This document shows, in pieces, positions 27,018-36,125 of a stretch of DNA of 64,000 bases. How positions within the stretch are numbered: the first letter of the stretch is position 1; each line of letters opens with the position of its first letter. The stretch comes from DASVEE01 sp036380735 (GTDB lineage: Bacteria; Acidobacteriota; Thermoanaerobaculia; Gp7-AA8), in NCBI GenBank assembly GCA_036380735.1, contig DASVEE010000031.1:62001-126000 (forward strand), read 5' to 3'. Under the pieces are notes generated by a model that was given only the letters and a program-made list of their open reading frames with translations, did no database searches and was not told where the DNA came from. The translations under genes were made by a program, and so were the position numbers.

Positions 27018-29012
27018 TTAGACGCCATCCAGTTGGAGAAGTTGGGCGAAATCGTCCTCGGTCAGAATTTCGACGCCGAGGGATTTGGCCCTCTCCAGCT
27101 TGGAGCCGGCGGCCTCCCCCGCTACCAGATAGCTGGTCTTGGACGACACCGAGCCCGACGCCTTCCCCCCCTCCGCTTCGATGAGCTTATGGATCTCGTC
27201 GCGGGTGTAGCGGGAAAGTGTGCCGGTGACGACAAACGTCTTTCCTGTCAGTCGGTTACCCGTGACCGTCGCCGTATGAGCCGGGCGCAGCCCGAGGCGC
27301 TGCATCTTCTCCAGGCGCTCGCGGTTGGCGGGGATGGAGAAGTAGAAAGTGACCGACTCCGCCACCTTGGGGCCGATCTCGTGGACGTCCACCAGTTCCT
27401 CGACGGTCGCGTTCATGAGGGCGTCGATGCTCTGGTAACGCTCCGCCAGGATCTTCGCGGCGCGCTCGCCGACGAAGCGGATGCCGAGGGCGAAGATGAG
27501 GCGGGAGAGCTGGTTGGTCTTCGACTTTTCGAGCTGCTCGATGAGCGTCTTCGCCGACTTCTCCCCCTTGCGGTCGAGCGCCGTCACCTGCTCCTCGGTC
27601 AGCTCGTAGAGCGACGCATAGTCGGTGATGAGCCCCGCGTCGAGGAGGGCGGTGATGGTCTTGTAGCCGAGGCCTTCGACGTCCATGGCCTTGCGAGCGC
27701 CGAAGTGGAAGAGCGCCTCGCGCACGATGGCCGGGCAGCCCTGATTCACGCAGCGGAGCGCGACTTCGCCCTCGAACCTGGTGAGCGGCTCGCCGCACAC
27801 AGGGCAGTCGGTGGGCGGTACGAAGGCGACGGCGTTGGCGGGGCGGAGGTCGGTCACAACCTCGACGACCTTGGGAATGATGTCGCCCCCCTTCTCGACA
27901 AAGATGGTGTCGCCGATGCGGACATCTTTGCGCGCGAGCTCCTCGAAGTTGTGCAGCGAGGCGTTGACGACTTTGGTGCCGCCGAGGCGGACGGGGTCGA
28001 ACTCGGCGACCGGGGTCACGCTGCCGGTGCGGCCGACATAGAGGTTGATGCCGCGCACGACGGTGCGTGCGGCTTCCGGCGGGTACTTGAAGGCGACGAC
28101 CCAGCGCGGGAACTTCGACGTGGCCCCGAGCTCGAGCTGATGCTCGCGGCGATTGACCTTGACGACGATGCCGTCGATCTCGAACGGGAGCTGGTGGCGC
28201 TCTTCGCGGAGCTCCTCGATGAAGCCGATGACACCTTCGAGATTCGCGAACACGCCGCGGCGGGGATTCAGCGGCAGTCCGAGGTCATCGAGGATCTCGT
28301 AGGCGCGCGACTGTGATTCGATGCGCTGGCCGTCGGCGTTGACGAGGTGGTAGACGAAGGCGCTGAGCCTCTTCTGCGCGACGGCGCGGGGATCCTTCTG
28401 CCGCAGCGCGCCCGCGGCGGCATTGCGGGGGTTGGCCAGCGGCTCCTCCCCTGCTTCCTCCAGCGCTTCGTTGATCTTCGCGAAGTCGGTCTTGGCGATG
28501 TAGATCTCGCCGCGCACTTCGAGGCGGTCGTACTTGGCCGGGATCTTGAGCGGCAGCGCACGCACGGTGCGCACGTTGCGCGTCACGTCGTCGCCGCGGG
28601 TACCGTCGCCGCGCGTCGCGCCGCGGGCAAGCTCCCCTTTTTCGTACAGGAGGGAGATCGACACGCCGTCGATTTTCAGCTCCGCTTCGTATTCGACGTC
28701 GTCCTGCCCGAGGCCGCGGCGGACGCGGTCGTCCCACTCCTTCAACTCCTCGATCGAATAGGCGTTCTCGATGGAGAGCATCGGCGGCTCGTGGACGACG
28801 GTCTCGAAGTCGCCTTCCATCGGCTTGCCGCCGACACGCTGGCTCGGCGAGTTGGGGTCGGCCCATTCGGGGTGCGCCTCTTCCAGCTCCTGGAGGCGGC
28901 GCATCCTCTGGTCGAAGTCGTAATCGCGGATCTCCGGCTTTCCTTCGTAATACAGCCGGTTGTGCCGCTCCAGCTCTTCGCGCAGTTGCGCGATCTCTTT
29001 CTTCGGTGTCAT
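27018..29012 (-). CDS. ligA: NAD-dependent DNA ligase
   Basis: A 664-residue ligase that seals nicks in replication and repair using NAD. Domain Ia (YYEGKPEIRDYDFDQ); adenylation with Lys113 in AELKIDG; OB fold; zinc finger with CPVCG and CVNQGC; helix-hairpin-helix repeats (LGIRFVGERAAKILAERY, VHEIGPKVAESV); C-terminal BRCT (LTGKTFVVTGTLSRYTRDEIHKLI). ATG 29012 overlaps the preceding gene's stop by four bases. Confidence 0.96.
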   Translation of the reverse strand: MTPKKEIAQLREELERHNRLYYEGKPEIRDYDFDQRMRRLQELEEAHPEWADPNSPSQRVGGKPMEGDFETVVHEPPMLSIENAYSIEELKEWDDRVRRGLGQDDVEYEAELKIDGVSISLLYEKGELARGATRGDGTRGDDVTRNVRTVRALPLKIPAKYDRLEVRGEIYIAKTDFAKINEALEEAGEEPLANPRNAAAGALRQKDPRAVAQKRLSAFVYHLVNADGQRIESQSRAYEILDDLGLPLNPRRGVFANLEGVIGFIEELREERHQLPFEIDGIVVKVNRREHQLELGATSKFPRWVVAFKYPPEAARTVVRGINLYVGRTGSVTPVAEFDPVRLGGTKVVNASLHNFEELARKDVRIGDTIFVEKGGDIIPKVVEVVTDLRPANAVAFVPPTDCPVCGEPLTRFEGEVALRCVNQGCPAIVREALFHFGARKAMDVEGLGYKTITALLDAGLITDYASLYELTEEQVTALDRKGEKSAKTLIEQLEKSKTNQLSRLIFALGIRFVGERAAKILAERYQSIDALMNATVEELVDVHEIGPKVAESVTFYFSIPANRERLEKMQRLGLRPAHTATVTGNRLTGKTFVVTGTLSRYTRDEIHKLIEAEGGKASGSVSSKTSYLVAGEAAGSKLERAKSLGVEILTEDDFAQLLQLDGV

Positions 29013-29527
29013 GTCGGCCTGGAAAGATACCGCGAACGCTCGACGATTTTTTCCACGCACCCCATGGCGCGGAGCCGCCCCTCGAGCAATGCCACAAATT
29101 CGCGACGTCCTTTGACGAGGTTCAGATTGAGGGCGACGAAGCGCAGGCCTTTCCGTGTCTCGAAATAGACGATCAGCCGGTCGCCGCCAATCATCTGCTC
29201 CGTTCCCTTGATCGCAGCCCATGGAACGACGCGCGACCGCACCTGATGGATCGGCCGCAGCACCAGCGTGTCAGGATTCGCCTCGGCCACAGGACGCCGC
29301 GTTCCAAGCCATACTTTGGCACCGCCGATCCAGAGCGTCCCGATGTAGATCCACACGAACCGTTCGCCGATCCAGCCGAAGCGGAACGAAGGGTCGAACA
29401 GTAAGGCGCCGAGGAGGAGCGCGGTGATGGCCGCGGCGACGAGCACGATCGAGAGACCGGCGCGACGGACCCACGGCCGGAAGGGAAAGACGACTTTTGC
29501 ATCCGGTGCAAAATTCGGGTTGCTCAC
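29009..29527 (-). CDS. Membrane protein, PH-like C-terminal domain
   Basis: A 172-residue protein with two transmembrane helices near the N-terminus and a soluble C-terminal domain (LVLRPIHQVRSRVVPWAAIKG) resembling bacterial PH-like DUFs. GTG start at 29527. It is coupled to ligA by ATGA; that link may be only transcriptional. Confidence 0.6.
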   Translation of the reverse strand: MSNPNFAPDAKVVFPFRPWVRRAGLSIVLVAAAITALLLGALLFDPSFRFGWIGERFVWIYIGTLWIGGAKVWLGTRRPVAEANPDTLVLRPIHQVRSRVVPWAAIKGTEQMIGGDRLIVYFETRKGLRFVALNLNLVKGRREFVALLEGRLRAMGCVEKIVERSRYLSRPT

Positions 29528-29607
29528 GGTGCGGTAAATCCCGTATTCTCAACGTGCTTCAGCCCGGCAAGCGTTTCGCATAAGGGTCGTGCACCAACGC
29601 TTCGGAT

Positions 29608-30036
29608 ATGCCAGTCACGAAACTCGATGGAACCGATCGCCGCATCCTCGTCATCGACGACGACGTGGCCATCCGCGTGCTGCTGCAGGCAGTGCTCAAG
29701 CGGATGAAGTTCGACGTGGAGCTGGCCGAGGACGGCGCGGCGGGGCTGGAGAAGCTGCAGGCGAACGGCAGTTTCGACCTGATCCTCCTCGACCTGATGA
29801 TGCCGCGGCTGAACGGCTACGAGTTCATTCAGGAGATCGGGGTGCGCTTCGCCGCGAAGCAGCGGCCGCACATAGTCGTCTTTACGGCGGCCGGAAAACG
29901 CGGCGTGGACAAGATCCCCGCGGAGGCGGTCTGCAACTCGATCCTCAAGCCGTTCGATCTCGACAAGTTCATCGAGATCATCGGTGAGTGCCTGAGCCAG
30001 ACCCACAAGACCCATCCGGCTGCCTCCACCACCTGA
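29608..30036 (+). CDS. CheY-like response regulator
   Basis: A 142-residue receiver. ILVIDDDVAIR gives the acidic pocket, LILLDLMMP the phospho-Asp, VVFTAAG the switch and ILKPFD the Lys. No output domain. It is divergent from the ligA operon and convergent with the trmJ-like gene, with no kinase adjacent. Confidence 0.88.
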   Translation: MPVTKLDGTDRRILVIDDDVAIRVLLQAVLKRMKFDVELAEDGAAGLEKLQANGSFDLILLDLMMPRLNGYEFIQEIGVRFAAKQRPHIVVFTAAGKRGVDKIPAEAVCNSILKPFDLDKFIEIIGECLSQTHKTHPAASTT

Positions 30037-30038
30037 CG

Positions 30039-30737
30039 TCACTGGTTCAGCTTCCATTCGAGCTGCCGGATGACGCCGAGGAGGATCGTGGCCTCGCGCT
30101 CATCGAGGCTGGCGCGCGCGATCATGCCGCGCAGGTCGTCGTAGACGTGATCGGGGTTGCTCTCGCGAAGGAAGCCGGCTTCGAGAAGCAGTGACTGGAT
30201 GCGCTCGTGAAGGCGCTCGACCTGCCCGGCCGTGGGGAGCTGCCGCTGCCCGGTGGCGGAGGGCTCGAGCTGGGCGAGCTCGTACGCGAAGACGCAGATC
30301 GACTGCGCCAGGTTCATCGTCGGGAACTTCGCGTTCGTCGGGATGACCGCCGTGTACTGGCAGAGCAGCACTTCTTCGCGCGTGAGGCCGTGGTCTTCCC
30401 GGCCGAAAACGAGGGCCAGGGTTTGCTCGTCCGACAGGGTCGCGACGCGCTGGGAGAGCGTCCGCGGCGTGAAATCGGCCGGCGTGGTGCGCCCGCGCGA
30501 GGAGGTCGTGGCAACGGTGAAGTGCGCGTCGCCGACCGCTTCGAGCAGCGTGGCGGCGAAGTGGGCGCGCTCGAGGAGATCGTCGGCGCCGCTGGCCCAC
30601 CAGCTCGAGACGGGAAGCAGCTCGGGGTGCTCGCCGACGATCCAGAGGTCGTCGAGACCGAAGTTCTTCATGACGCGCGCGGCGGCGCCGACGTTGCCGG
30701 CTTCGCGGGGCTCGACGAGGACGATGCGGATTCGCAT
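30039..30737 (-). CDS. trmJ: tRNA/rRNA 2'-O-methyltransferase, TrmJ-like
   Basis: A 232-residue SPOUT methyltransferase. RIVLVEPREAGNVGAAARVMKNFG, VFGREDHGLT and IPTNAKFPTMNLAQSI are the three conserved SpoU motifs, in the TrmJ arrangement (tRNA position 32 ribose methylation). The C-terminal helical extension is as in TrmJ. TAGAAT lies nine bases before the ATG. TrmH-family relatives with other substrates cannot be excluded. Confidence 0.88.
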   Translation of the reverse strand: MRIRIVLVEPREAGNVGAAARVMKNFGLDDLWIVGEHPELLPVSSWWASGADDLLERAHFAATLLEAVGDAHFTVATTSSRGRTTPADFTPRTLSQRVATLSDEQTLALVFGREDHGLTREEVLLCQYTAVIPTNAKFPTMNLAQSICVFAYELAQLEPSATGQRQLPTAGQVERLHERIQSLLLEAGFLRESNPDHVYDDLRGMIARASLDEREATILLGVIRQLEWKLNQ

Positions 30738-30751
30738 GGAGGAGGGATTCT

Positions 30752-30766
30752 ATGGGACGAATGGGG
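30752..30766. repeat. 9-nt GGAC array 11 (remnant)
   Basis: One and a half units between the divergent trmJ-like gene and the gene at 30801; one of two copies not located at a gene 3' end. Confidence 0.45.
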
Positions 30767-30787
30767 CCGCCGGTGCCGTGTCGACAC

Positions 30788-30793
30788 TAGAAT
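30788..30793 (+). promoter_or_regulatory. -10 box of leaderless gene at 30801
   Basis: TAGAAT followed by seven bases and the GTG start; an ATG at 30792 overlaps the box and is therefore unlikely to be the start. Confidence 0.55.
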
Positions 30794-30800
30794 GCACGTT

Positions 30801-31346
30801 GTGCTGACCCCGGAACGAGCTCTCGACGATCTGCGGCGCGCCGTGGCCACGGAGGACATGCACATGGCGGCGCCGCTGACGGATGTGCTGCGCTACGTCG
30901 AGCTCCTCGCGGCGGAGCTGGGGCTCGACCCCTACCGCGGTTTCTGGCTCCTCGGGCTCCTCACGCGCGGTCCGCGCTTTCGCTCCGCGCTGACGGCTCT
31001 CGGTGGCGATCCGGACGAGGCGGCGCGGTTCATCCGCGGCACGCTGGAGAACTATCCGGACCCGTATGAGGAAGGGACGTCGTGGACCGAGGAAGGCGAC
31101 CGCCAGGACCTGCTGCAACGCGCCATCACCTACGCCCGCGACGACGGCAGCAGCGAAGTGCAGGAGATCGACTTCGCCCGCGCGCTGATCGACACCGAGC
31201 TGGCGGAAGCCGAAACCCTGGCCGACCGCAGCGATCCCCGCCTGCGCACCAAACGCGTGATGCTGGCGCACATGGCGGACGAGTTTGATGAATCCCTGAT
31301 GATCGATGCCGGGGAAGTGGTGGGGCTGCTGGGGGCGACGAACTAG
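30801..31346 (+). CDS. Helical protein, possibly Clp-N-like
   Basis: A 181-residue soluble, all-helical protein. The spacing of LLGLLTRGPRFRSALTALG, then DLLQRAITYARDDGSSEVQEIDFARALID recalls the two-repeat N-terminal substrate domain of ClpA/C (LLxALL and LQRAxxxA), but the match is loose. No signal peptide. GTG 30801 is taken as the start from the -10 spacing. Confidence 0.5.
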   Translation: MLTPERALDDLRRAVATEDMHMAAPLTDVLRYVELLAAELGLDPYRGFWLLGLLTRGPRFRSALTALGGDPDEAARFIRGTLENYPDPYEEGTSWTEEGDRQDLLQRAITYARDDGSSEVQEIDFARALIDTELAEAETLADRSDPRLRTKRVMLAHMADEFDESLMIDAGEVVGLLGATN

Positions 31347-31349
31347 GTC

Positions 31350-32696
31350 TTACAGTTTCCTTAGCGCGTCCAGCATGGCGTCCACGTGGCGCTCTTCGGT
31401 TCGGGGGTTCATCATCGTCACGCGCAGGACCCGCTGGCCGCGCAGCACGGTCGACGTGATCCACGCGTTGCCGCCGCGGATCAGTTCTTCGCGGAGGCGG
31501 GCGTTGGTCTCGTCGTCGGCGCCGCGGCGGCGGAAGCAGAAGATGTTGAACTGCGGGACGTGCATGGCCTCGAAGTCGTCCGACGACGCGACCCGCGCGT
31601 GCAGGTAGCGCGTCAGTGACGTCACCCGCTCCAGCGCCTCGGCGAACGCCGCCGGGCCGTACGCCTTCAGCGCGAGCCACAGCTTGATCGAGTCGGCGCG
31701 CTTGGAACACTGAATCGTCATCTCGCCGAGGTTCTGGCCGGCGCGCTCGGCGTGGAAAAGATACGGTGCGTCGGCGTGGAACGCGCGGCGCAGCCAGAGC
31801 CCGTCGCGGACGAGCACCGTCCCGAGTGACAGCGGCATCCAGAGCATCTTGTGCGGGTCCCACGAGAGGGAGTCGGCCTGCGCGAGCCCGGTGACGAGGT
31901 GCTTGAGCTTGTCGCTGAGCAGCACCGAGGCACCGTGCGCGGCGTCGACGTGCAGCCACGTGCGGTGCTCGTCGCGCAGCAGGGCGATTTCGTCGAGCTT
32001 GTCGAAGGCGCCGGTGGCGGTGGAGCCGGAGGTGGCCACGACGGCGAGCACCGACGCGTCGTCGCGAGCGTTGGCGGCGGCGAGCATCTCTTCGAGCGCA
32101 CCGACGTCGAGGCGATGCTCGTCATCTGTCGCGACCTTGAGGACGTGCGCCGCCGGGATGCCCATGATCGCGGCCGCCCGGGCGATGGAGTAGTGCGCGT
32201 CGGCCGAGGTGATGATGAGCGGCTGCTTGTTCGCGTTGTCGTCGTCCGCAAGCCAGCGCGCCCGGGCCGCGAGCAGCGCCGTCAGATTGGCCGCCGAGCC
32301 GCCGGAGACGACGGTGCCCTCCGACGTCTCGGGGTAGCCGGCGAGGTTCGCCAGCCAGCGGACGATCTCCGTCTCCACGACCGTGGCGACCGGGCTCATC
32401 TCCCAGACCGCAGTCGACTGATTCATGACGGAGACGACGAGGTCCCCCAGCGCCGAGATCGCAAACGGCGGACACACCTGATGTCCCATGTACGACGGGT
32501 GGTGAAGCTGGATGGAGTGGTCGAGGAACAGCCGGATCGCCTCCATCGGCGTCGCGACGTCCCTCACCTGCTGCCGCAGGTCCTCCGCGGGAGTCCAGTC
32601 GACGACCGGCCGCTGCTCGACGTTCTCGACGTGGTCGAAGAGGGTATCGATGAGCTCGTGGGCCAACTTGCGCGAAGCAGAATCAAAGGCGGTCAT
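31350..32696 (-). CDS. PLP-dependent group II decarboxylase
   Basis: A 448-residue aromatic-amino-acid/glutamate-type decarboxylase. HPSYMGHQVCPP, the PLP-ring stacking region, VVSGGSAANLTALLAAR, HVDAAHGAS and the PLP Lys in SWDPHKMLWMP are all present. The family makes amines (tryptamine, tyramine, diaminopropane, beta-alanine); the substrate here is open. TAGAAT lies ten bases before the ATG. Confidence 0.88.
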   Translation of the reverse strand: MTAFDSASRKLAHELIDTLFDHVENVEQRPVVDWTPAEDLRQQVRDVATPMEAIRLFLDHSIQLHHPSYMGHQVCPPFAISALGDLVVSVMNQSTAVWEMSPVATVVETEIVRWLANLAGYPETSEGTVVSGGSAANLTALLAARARWLADDDNANKQPLIITSADAHYSIARAAAIMGIPAAHVLKVATDDEHRLDVGALEEMLAAANARDDASVLAVVATSGSTATGAFDKLDEIALLRDEHRTWLHVDAAHGASVLLSDKLKHLVTGLAQADSLSWDPHKMLWMPLSLGTVLVRDGLWLRRAFHADAPYLFHAERAGQNLGEMTIQCSKRADSIKLWLALKAYGPAAFAEALERVTSLTRYLHARVASSDDFEAMHVPQFNIFCFRRRGADDETNARLREELIRGGNAWITSTVLRGQRVLRVTMMNPRTEERHVDAMLDALRKL

Positions 32697-32723
32697 CGGG
32701 GCGGCGATTCTACCGCTGTGCTG

Positions 32724-33038
32724 TCAGCGGCGCCGAAGGCGCGCACGCCAAAACGGACGCCGGTGGTGATGCGCGAGGGCGACTACCGAGATTTGGTCCG
32801 CCTCAACTTCGTAGACGATGTCGTATTTGAAACGTCGTAGAACATACCGCCGGGTACCGTGCCGATGCTTGGGGAACCCTTCCGGGTAACGCGCGATTTG
32901 CTCAATTGCAAGGTCAACGTCACGCAGCAGCGTGTCCGCCGCCGACGTGCTTCGTCCGCGATACCAATCGTACGCTTCGATGACATCGCGCCACGCGTCG
33001 GGCGTGAATCTAATTTTTCGGACGCTTGGCGGGATCAA
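32724..33038 (-). CDS. ParE/RelE-family toxin
   Basis: A 104-residue toxin: IRFTPDAWRDVIEAYDWYRGRS, then FKYDIVYEVEADQISVVALAHHHRRPFW in two parts, the same C-terminal pattern as the toxin at 13892. The TTG start at 33038 overlaps the antitoxin gene by 29 bases; a slightly later start is possible. Confidence 0.82.
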   Translation of the reverse strand: MIPPSVRKIRFTPDAWRDVIEAYDWYRGRSTSAADTLLRDVDLAIEQIARYPEGFPKHRHGTRRYVLRRFKYDIVYEVEADQISVVALAHHHRRPFWRARLRRR

Positions 33039-33252
33039 GTAGTGATGCCCTCACGGTCTCCCAGCTGACCGTTTCGACGGCTCCGGATCGCAGTTCCGCC
33101 ACGCGCAGCGCGATCTCTTCGTCCCACGCTTCCGCGGCACCTGGTTCCGCGGGAGGCTCAAGATCGGCGATCAAGAGGTCCAGCAACTCGGAACGCTCCG
33201 GCTCTGATAGGCCGGTGATCTGGTCCCATACAGCTTGGACACGCGTGGTCAT
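33010..33252 (-). CDS. Addiction-module antitoxin (Unstab_antitox family)
   Basis: An 80-residue acidic helical antitoxin with SEPERSELLDLLIADLE, upstream of and overlapping its toxin. TAGAAT is six bases before the ATG (plus 33259-33264), so the mRNA is leaderless. Its toxin partner resembles that at 13892, but the antitoxins have diverged, which would allow separate specificities. Confidence 0.8.
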   Translation of the reverse strand: MTTRVQAVWDQITGLSEPERSELLDLLIADLEPPAEPGAAEAWDEEIALRVAELRSGAVETVSWETVRASLLDPAKRPKN

Positions 33253-33289
33253 GAGGTAATTCTACGCCCACTGCCTATTGATGGGGATG

Positions 33290-33383
33290 AACAGGACCTA
33301 TAGGACGAATGGGACGCGGCGCGGGGCTTTAGGTCCCATAGGTCCTATCCGTCCCATAGGTCCTATTCGTCCTATCGTCCCCC
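33290..33383. repeat. 9-nt GGAC array 12, inverted pair
   Basis: Plus units 33290-33315, GC-rich spacer, six minus units 33331-33383. It starts at the stop codon of the leftward gene ending at 33384. Confidence 0.88.
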
Positions 33384-33701
33384 CTACTCCTTGTCCGCCA
33401 TCGGCAGGATCGGATTGAACTTGTCGATCAATGCGGCCCAGGCGCGGAAGTAGTCGTCGCGGGGGACGCGGAAGAACGATTCGAATTCGGTGGCGTTGGG
33501 ATCATCGCCTTCCAGGACGTAGACGTAGCCGGCGTAATGGAACAGCACGATGCGCCAGCCTTCGTCGCGGTCGTCGTACGGCTCGTCGAGGTCGCCGAGC
33601 GGCACGTCCTCCGCGACGAAGTGGCGGAGGTCGCGGTCGGCGTCTTCCCAGGCCGGGAAGCCGGCCAGGAGGCCGTTTTCGGTGCTGGAGAAGACGATCA
33701 T
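33384..33701 (-). CDS. Conserved-looking small acidic protein
   Basis: At least 105 residues; ends with FRAWAALIDKFNPILPMADKE and contains EGWRIVLFHYAGYVYVLEGDD. Family not recognised. The first ATG is at 33701, but upstream codons (EHDAFPVIDDFAVELTEER) read like protein up to a CTG at 33791, two bases after the guaB stop. The true start may be that CTG, coupled to guaB. Cytoplasmic, function unknown. Confidence 0.6.
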   Translation of the reverse strand: MIVFSSTENGLLAGFPAWEDADRDLRHFVAEDVPLGDLDEPYDDRDEGWRIVLFHYAGYVYVLEGDDPNATEFESFFRVPRDDYFRAWAALIDKFNPILPMADKE

Positions 33702-33792
33702 GCGCTCCTCCGTCAGCTCGACGGCGAAGTCGTCGATGACCGGGAAAGCGTCATGCTCGAGGGCGCGGGGATCTTCGTTGTACGTGACCAGA

Positions 33793-35352
33793 CTACTCGT
33801 TCCCCTCGATGCGGTAGTTCGGGGCTTCCTTGGTGATGATGACGTCGTGAGCGTGCGACTCGCGGAGCCCGGCCGAGGTGATGCGGACGAAGCGCGACCT
33901 GGTACGGAGCTCGTCGATATTCTTCGAGCCCGTCAGTCCCATGCCGCTGCGGAGGCCGCCGACGAGTTGCGGGATCATCGCGGAGATCGATCCCTTGTAC
34001 GGCACCTTTCCCTCGATGCCTTCGGGCACGAGCTTCGTCACTTCATTGGTGTCTTCCTGGAAGTAGCGGTCCTTCGAGCCCGACTGCATGGCGCCGATGG
34101 ACCCCATGCCGCGGTACGCCTTGAAGGTGCGGCCCTGGTAGAGGATCGTCTCGCCCGGCGCTTCGTCGGTGCCGGCGAAGAGGGAGCCGATCATGACGCT
34201 GTTCGCGCCCGCGGCCAGGGCCTTGGTGATGTCGCCGGAGAACTTGATGCCGCCGTCGCTGATGACCGGGATGTCGAACTTTTCGGCCGCGCGGACGCAG
34301 TCGAGGATCGCCGTGAGCTGCGGCACACCGGCGCCGGCGACGACGCGCGTGGTGCAGATGGAGCCGGGGCCAATGCCGACCTTGATCGCGTCGACGCCGA
34401 GCTCGCACATCTCCACCGCGGCTTCATAGGTGGCAATGTTGCCGGCGATGAGCGGCGTATCGGGGAAGAGCTTCTTGAACTGCTTGATGGTCTCCATCAC
34501 GCCGGCGGAATGGCCGTGCGAGGAGTCGAGGACGATGACGTCGACCTTGGCATCGATGAGGCCGCGCGCCCGCTCGAGGCCGTCTTTGCCCGCGCCGATC
34601 GCGGCGCCGCAGCGGAGCCGCCCGAGGGGATCTTTGGCCGCCTGAGGGTAGCGGCGGGCTTTCTGGATGTCCTTGACCGTGATGAGCCCCTTGAGGTCGC
34701 CGTTGGCGTCGACGACGAGGAGTTTCTCGATGCGGTGATGGTGGAGGACTTCGCGCGCCTGCTCGAGGGTGGTGCCGACCGGAACGGTGACGAGGCCGTC
34801 CTTCGTCATCCGCTCGGAGATGGGGATCTCGAAGCGGGTCTCGAAGCGGAGGTCACGGTTCGTCAGGATACCGACGAGCTTCCCGTTGGCGTCCGTCACC
34901 GGCACGCCGGAGATCTTGTACTTCTCCATGACCTGCAAGGCCTCGGAGATCGACTGCCAGGGGCGCATGGTGACGGGGTCGACGATCATCCCCGCTTCCG
35001 AGCGCTTCACCTTGTCGACTTCCTCCGCCTGACGGTCGATGGGCATGTTCTTGTGGATGATGCCGAGACCGCCGTGCTGGGCCATGGCGATGGCGAGGCG
35101 CGCTTCCGTGACCGTGTCCATGGCAGCGGAGATGATGGGGATGTTGAGGCGGATGTCGCGCGTGAGGCGCGTGCCGACCTCGACGAAGTTGGGGTGGACG
35201 TCGGACCGCGCCGGCTGGAGCAGCACGTCGTCGAAGGTCAGGGCGATAGGGATCGGCTCGACGAACCGGTCAGACGAAAGTGGCTCGGGCTGATCCACCT
35301 CATGAAAATCGATCCGACCGATTACCGGCGCTGTGTTTCGTTCGTCGCTCAT
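33793..35352 (-). CDS. guaB: IMP dehydrogenase
   Basis: A 519-residue enzyme for the committed step of GMP synthesis (IMP + NAD to XMP). ALTFDDVLLQPARS, the catalytic Cys333 in GPGSICTTRVV, and the flap YRGMGSIGAM are visible; two CBS domains occupy residues 125-235. The ATG at 35352 follows GGAGGGG, and TATACT lies about 22 bases upstream, so this gene has an ordinary leader. N-terminus is about 30 residues longer than in E. coli. Confidence 0.96.
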   Translation of the reverse strand: MSDERNTAPVIGRIDFHEVDQPEPLSSDRFVEPIPIALTFDDVLLQPARSDVHPNFVEVGTRLTRDIRLNIPIISAAMDTVTEARLAIAMAQHGGLGIIHKNMPIDRQAEEVDKVKRSEAGMIVDPVTMRPWQSISEALQVMEKYKISGVPVTDANGKLVGILTNRDLRFETRFEIPISERMTKDGLVTVPVGTTLEQAREVLHHHRIEKLLVVDANGDLKGLITVKDIQKARRYPQAAKDPLGRLRCGAAIGAGKDGLERARGLIDAKVDVIVLDSSHGHSAGVMETIKQFKKLFPDTPLIAGNIATYEAAVEMCELGVDAIKVGIGPGSICTTRVVAGAGVPQLTAILDCVRAAEKFDIPVISDGGIKFSGDITKALAAGANSVMIGSLFAGTDEAPGETILYQGRTFKAYRGMGSIGAMQSGSKDRYFQEDTNEVTKLVPEGIEGKVPYKGSISAMIPQLVGGLRSGMGLTGSKNIDELRTRSRFVRITSAGLRESHAHDVIITKEAPNYRIEGNE

Positions 35353-35433
35353 CGCCCCTCCTTCGAAGTGAGTATAGAACGACAGCGGTTGCACCGGAAT
35401 TGCAGGCCCCTGTGCCGGGACGCGATTCGAGAG

Positions 35434-35703
35434 ATGATGATGCGCTTCACGATCGAGCAGCGCCATCTGACCGACATGAACGGCAAGCCGCTGCCGACTC
35501 CGGGTGAGGTGTCGTTCCATACGTGCGACGGCGAGTCGATCGACGACGTCGTGCAGAACTTCGTGCACGCCGATTCCGCCGAGATCCTCGGCGACGTCCT
35601 GAAGTTCCCCGGCTTTCAGGCGGTCCTGACGATCCGCCGGCCCACGGGCGTGTACACGCTGCAGATCACGCTGGCGAGCCAGCAGGGCCTGAAGATCCCG
35701 TAG
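35434..35703 (+). CDS. Small protein, function unknown
   Basis: An 89-residue protein (MRFTIEQRHLTDMNGKPLPTP). The body is compact: DVVQNFVHADSAEILGDVLKFPGFQAVLTI then VYTLQITLASQQGLKIP, in two pieces. No signal or known domain. Three consecutive in-frame ATGs at 35434, 35437 and 35440. Divergent from guaB. Confidence 0.6.
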   Translation: MMMRFTIEQRHLTDMNGKPLPTPGEVSFHTCDGESIDDVVQNFVHADSAEILGDVLKFPGFQAVLTIRRPTGVYTLQITLASQQGLKIP

Positions 35704-35818
35704 CGTCGGACTCGTCCTCACGCACCTCCGGATCGGGGGGCGCCTCCAGGGGAGGACGGCTGAGGGGACCACGCGCCGGCGCGTCGCCGAGAATCACGAT
35801 CAGTTGCCCGAGGCGCAT
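35666..35818 (-). CDS. Candidate 50-residue ORF
   Basis: MRLGQLIVILGDAPARGPLS then a Pro/acid-rich tail. Support is only that TATGAT stands six bases before its ATG, the leaderless arrangement of this genome. It overlaps the end of the rightward gene by 38 bases antisense. Confidence 0.25.
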   Translation of the reverse strand: MRLGQLIVILGDAPARGPLSRPPLEAPPDPEVREDESDATGSSGPAGSPA

Positions 35819-35900
35819 TTCCGCATCATAGGTAGCGAATGCGCAGCCGAGGTCAACGGCGAGTTACGGAGCGCACGTGTAGGTGTGACGATCGGCGGAA

Positions 35901-36125
35901 CTAGCTGGCGCGCTTCGGGAGCACCGGCGGCGCCCCATGCTCGGACAGGTACTCGCGCAGGGCCTGGTTGACCATCGCTGAGTCGCGAAACACGCGGGCC
36001 AGATCTGGCTCCAGCAGGATCACATTCGTTCCCTGCATGTAGCGCTCGTAGTATTTGCCGCGCTCGCCGCCGCTGAGATCCATCTCAGGGATGTCATCGT
36101 CGAATTCGTCAGGTCTGTTGTTCAT
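35901..36125 (-). CDS. Antitoxin partner of BrnT
   Basis: A 74-residue protein: acidic N-terminus (RPDEFDDDIPEMDLSG), then YYERYMQGTNVILLEPDLARVFRD and VNQALREYL, a short strand-helix pattern found in small proteins encoded after BrnT-like toxins. Presumed antitoxin and DNA-binding repressor. It overlaps the toxin gene by 17 bases. Confidence 0.7.
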   Translation of the reverse strand: MNNRPDEFDDDIPEMDLSGGERGKYYERYMQGTNVILLEPDLARVFRDSAMVNQALREYLSEHGAPPVLPKRAS

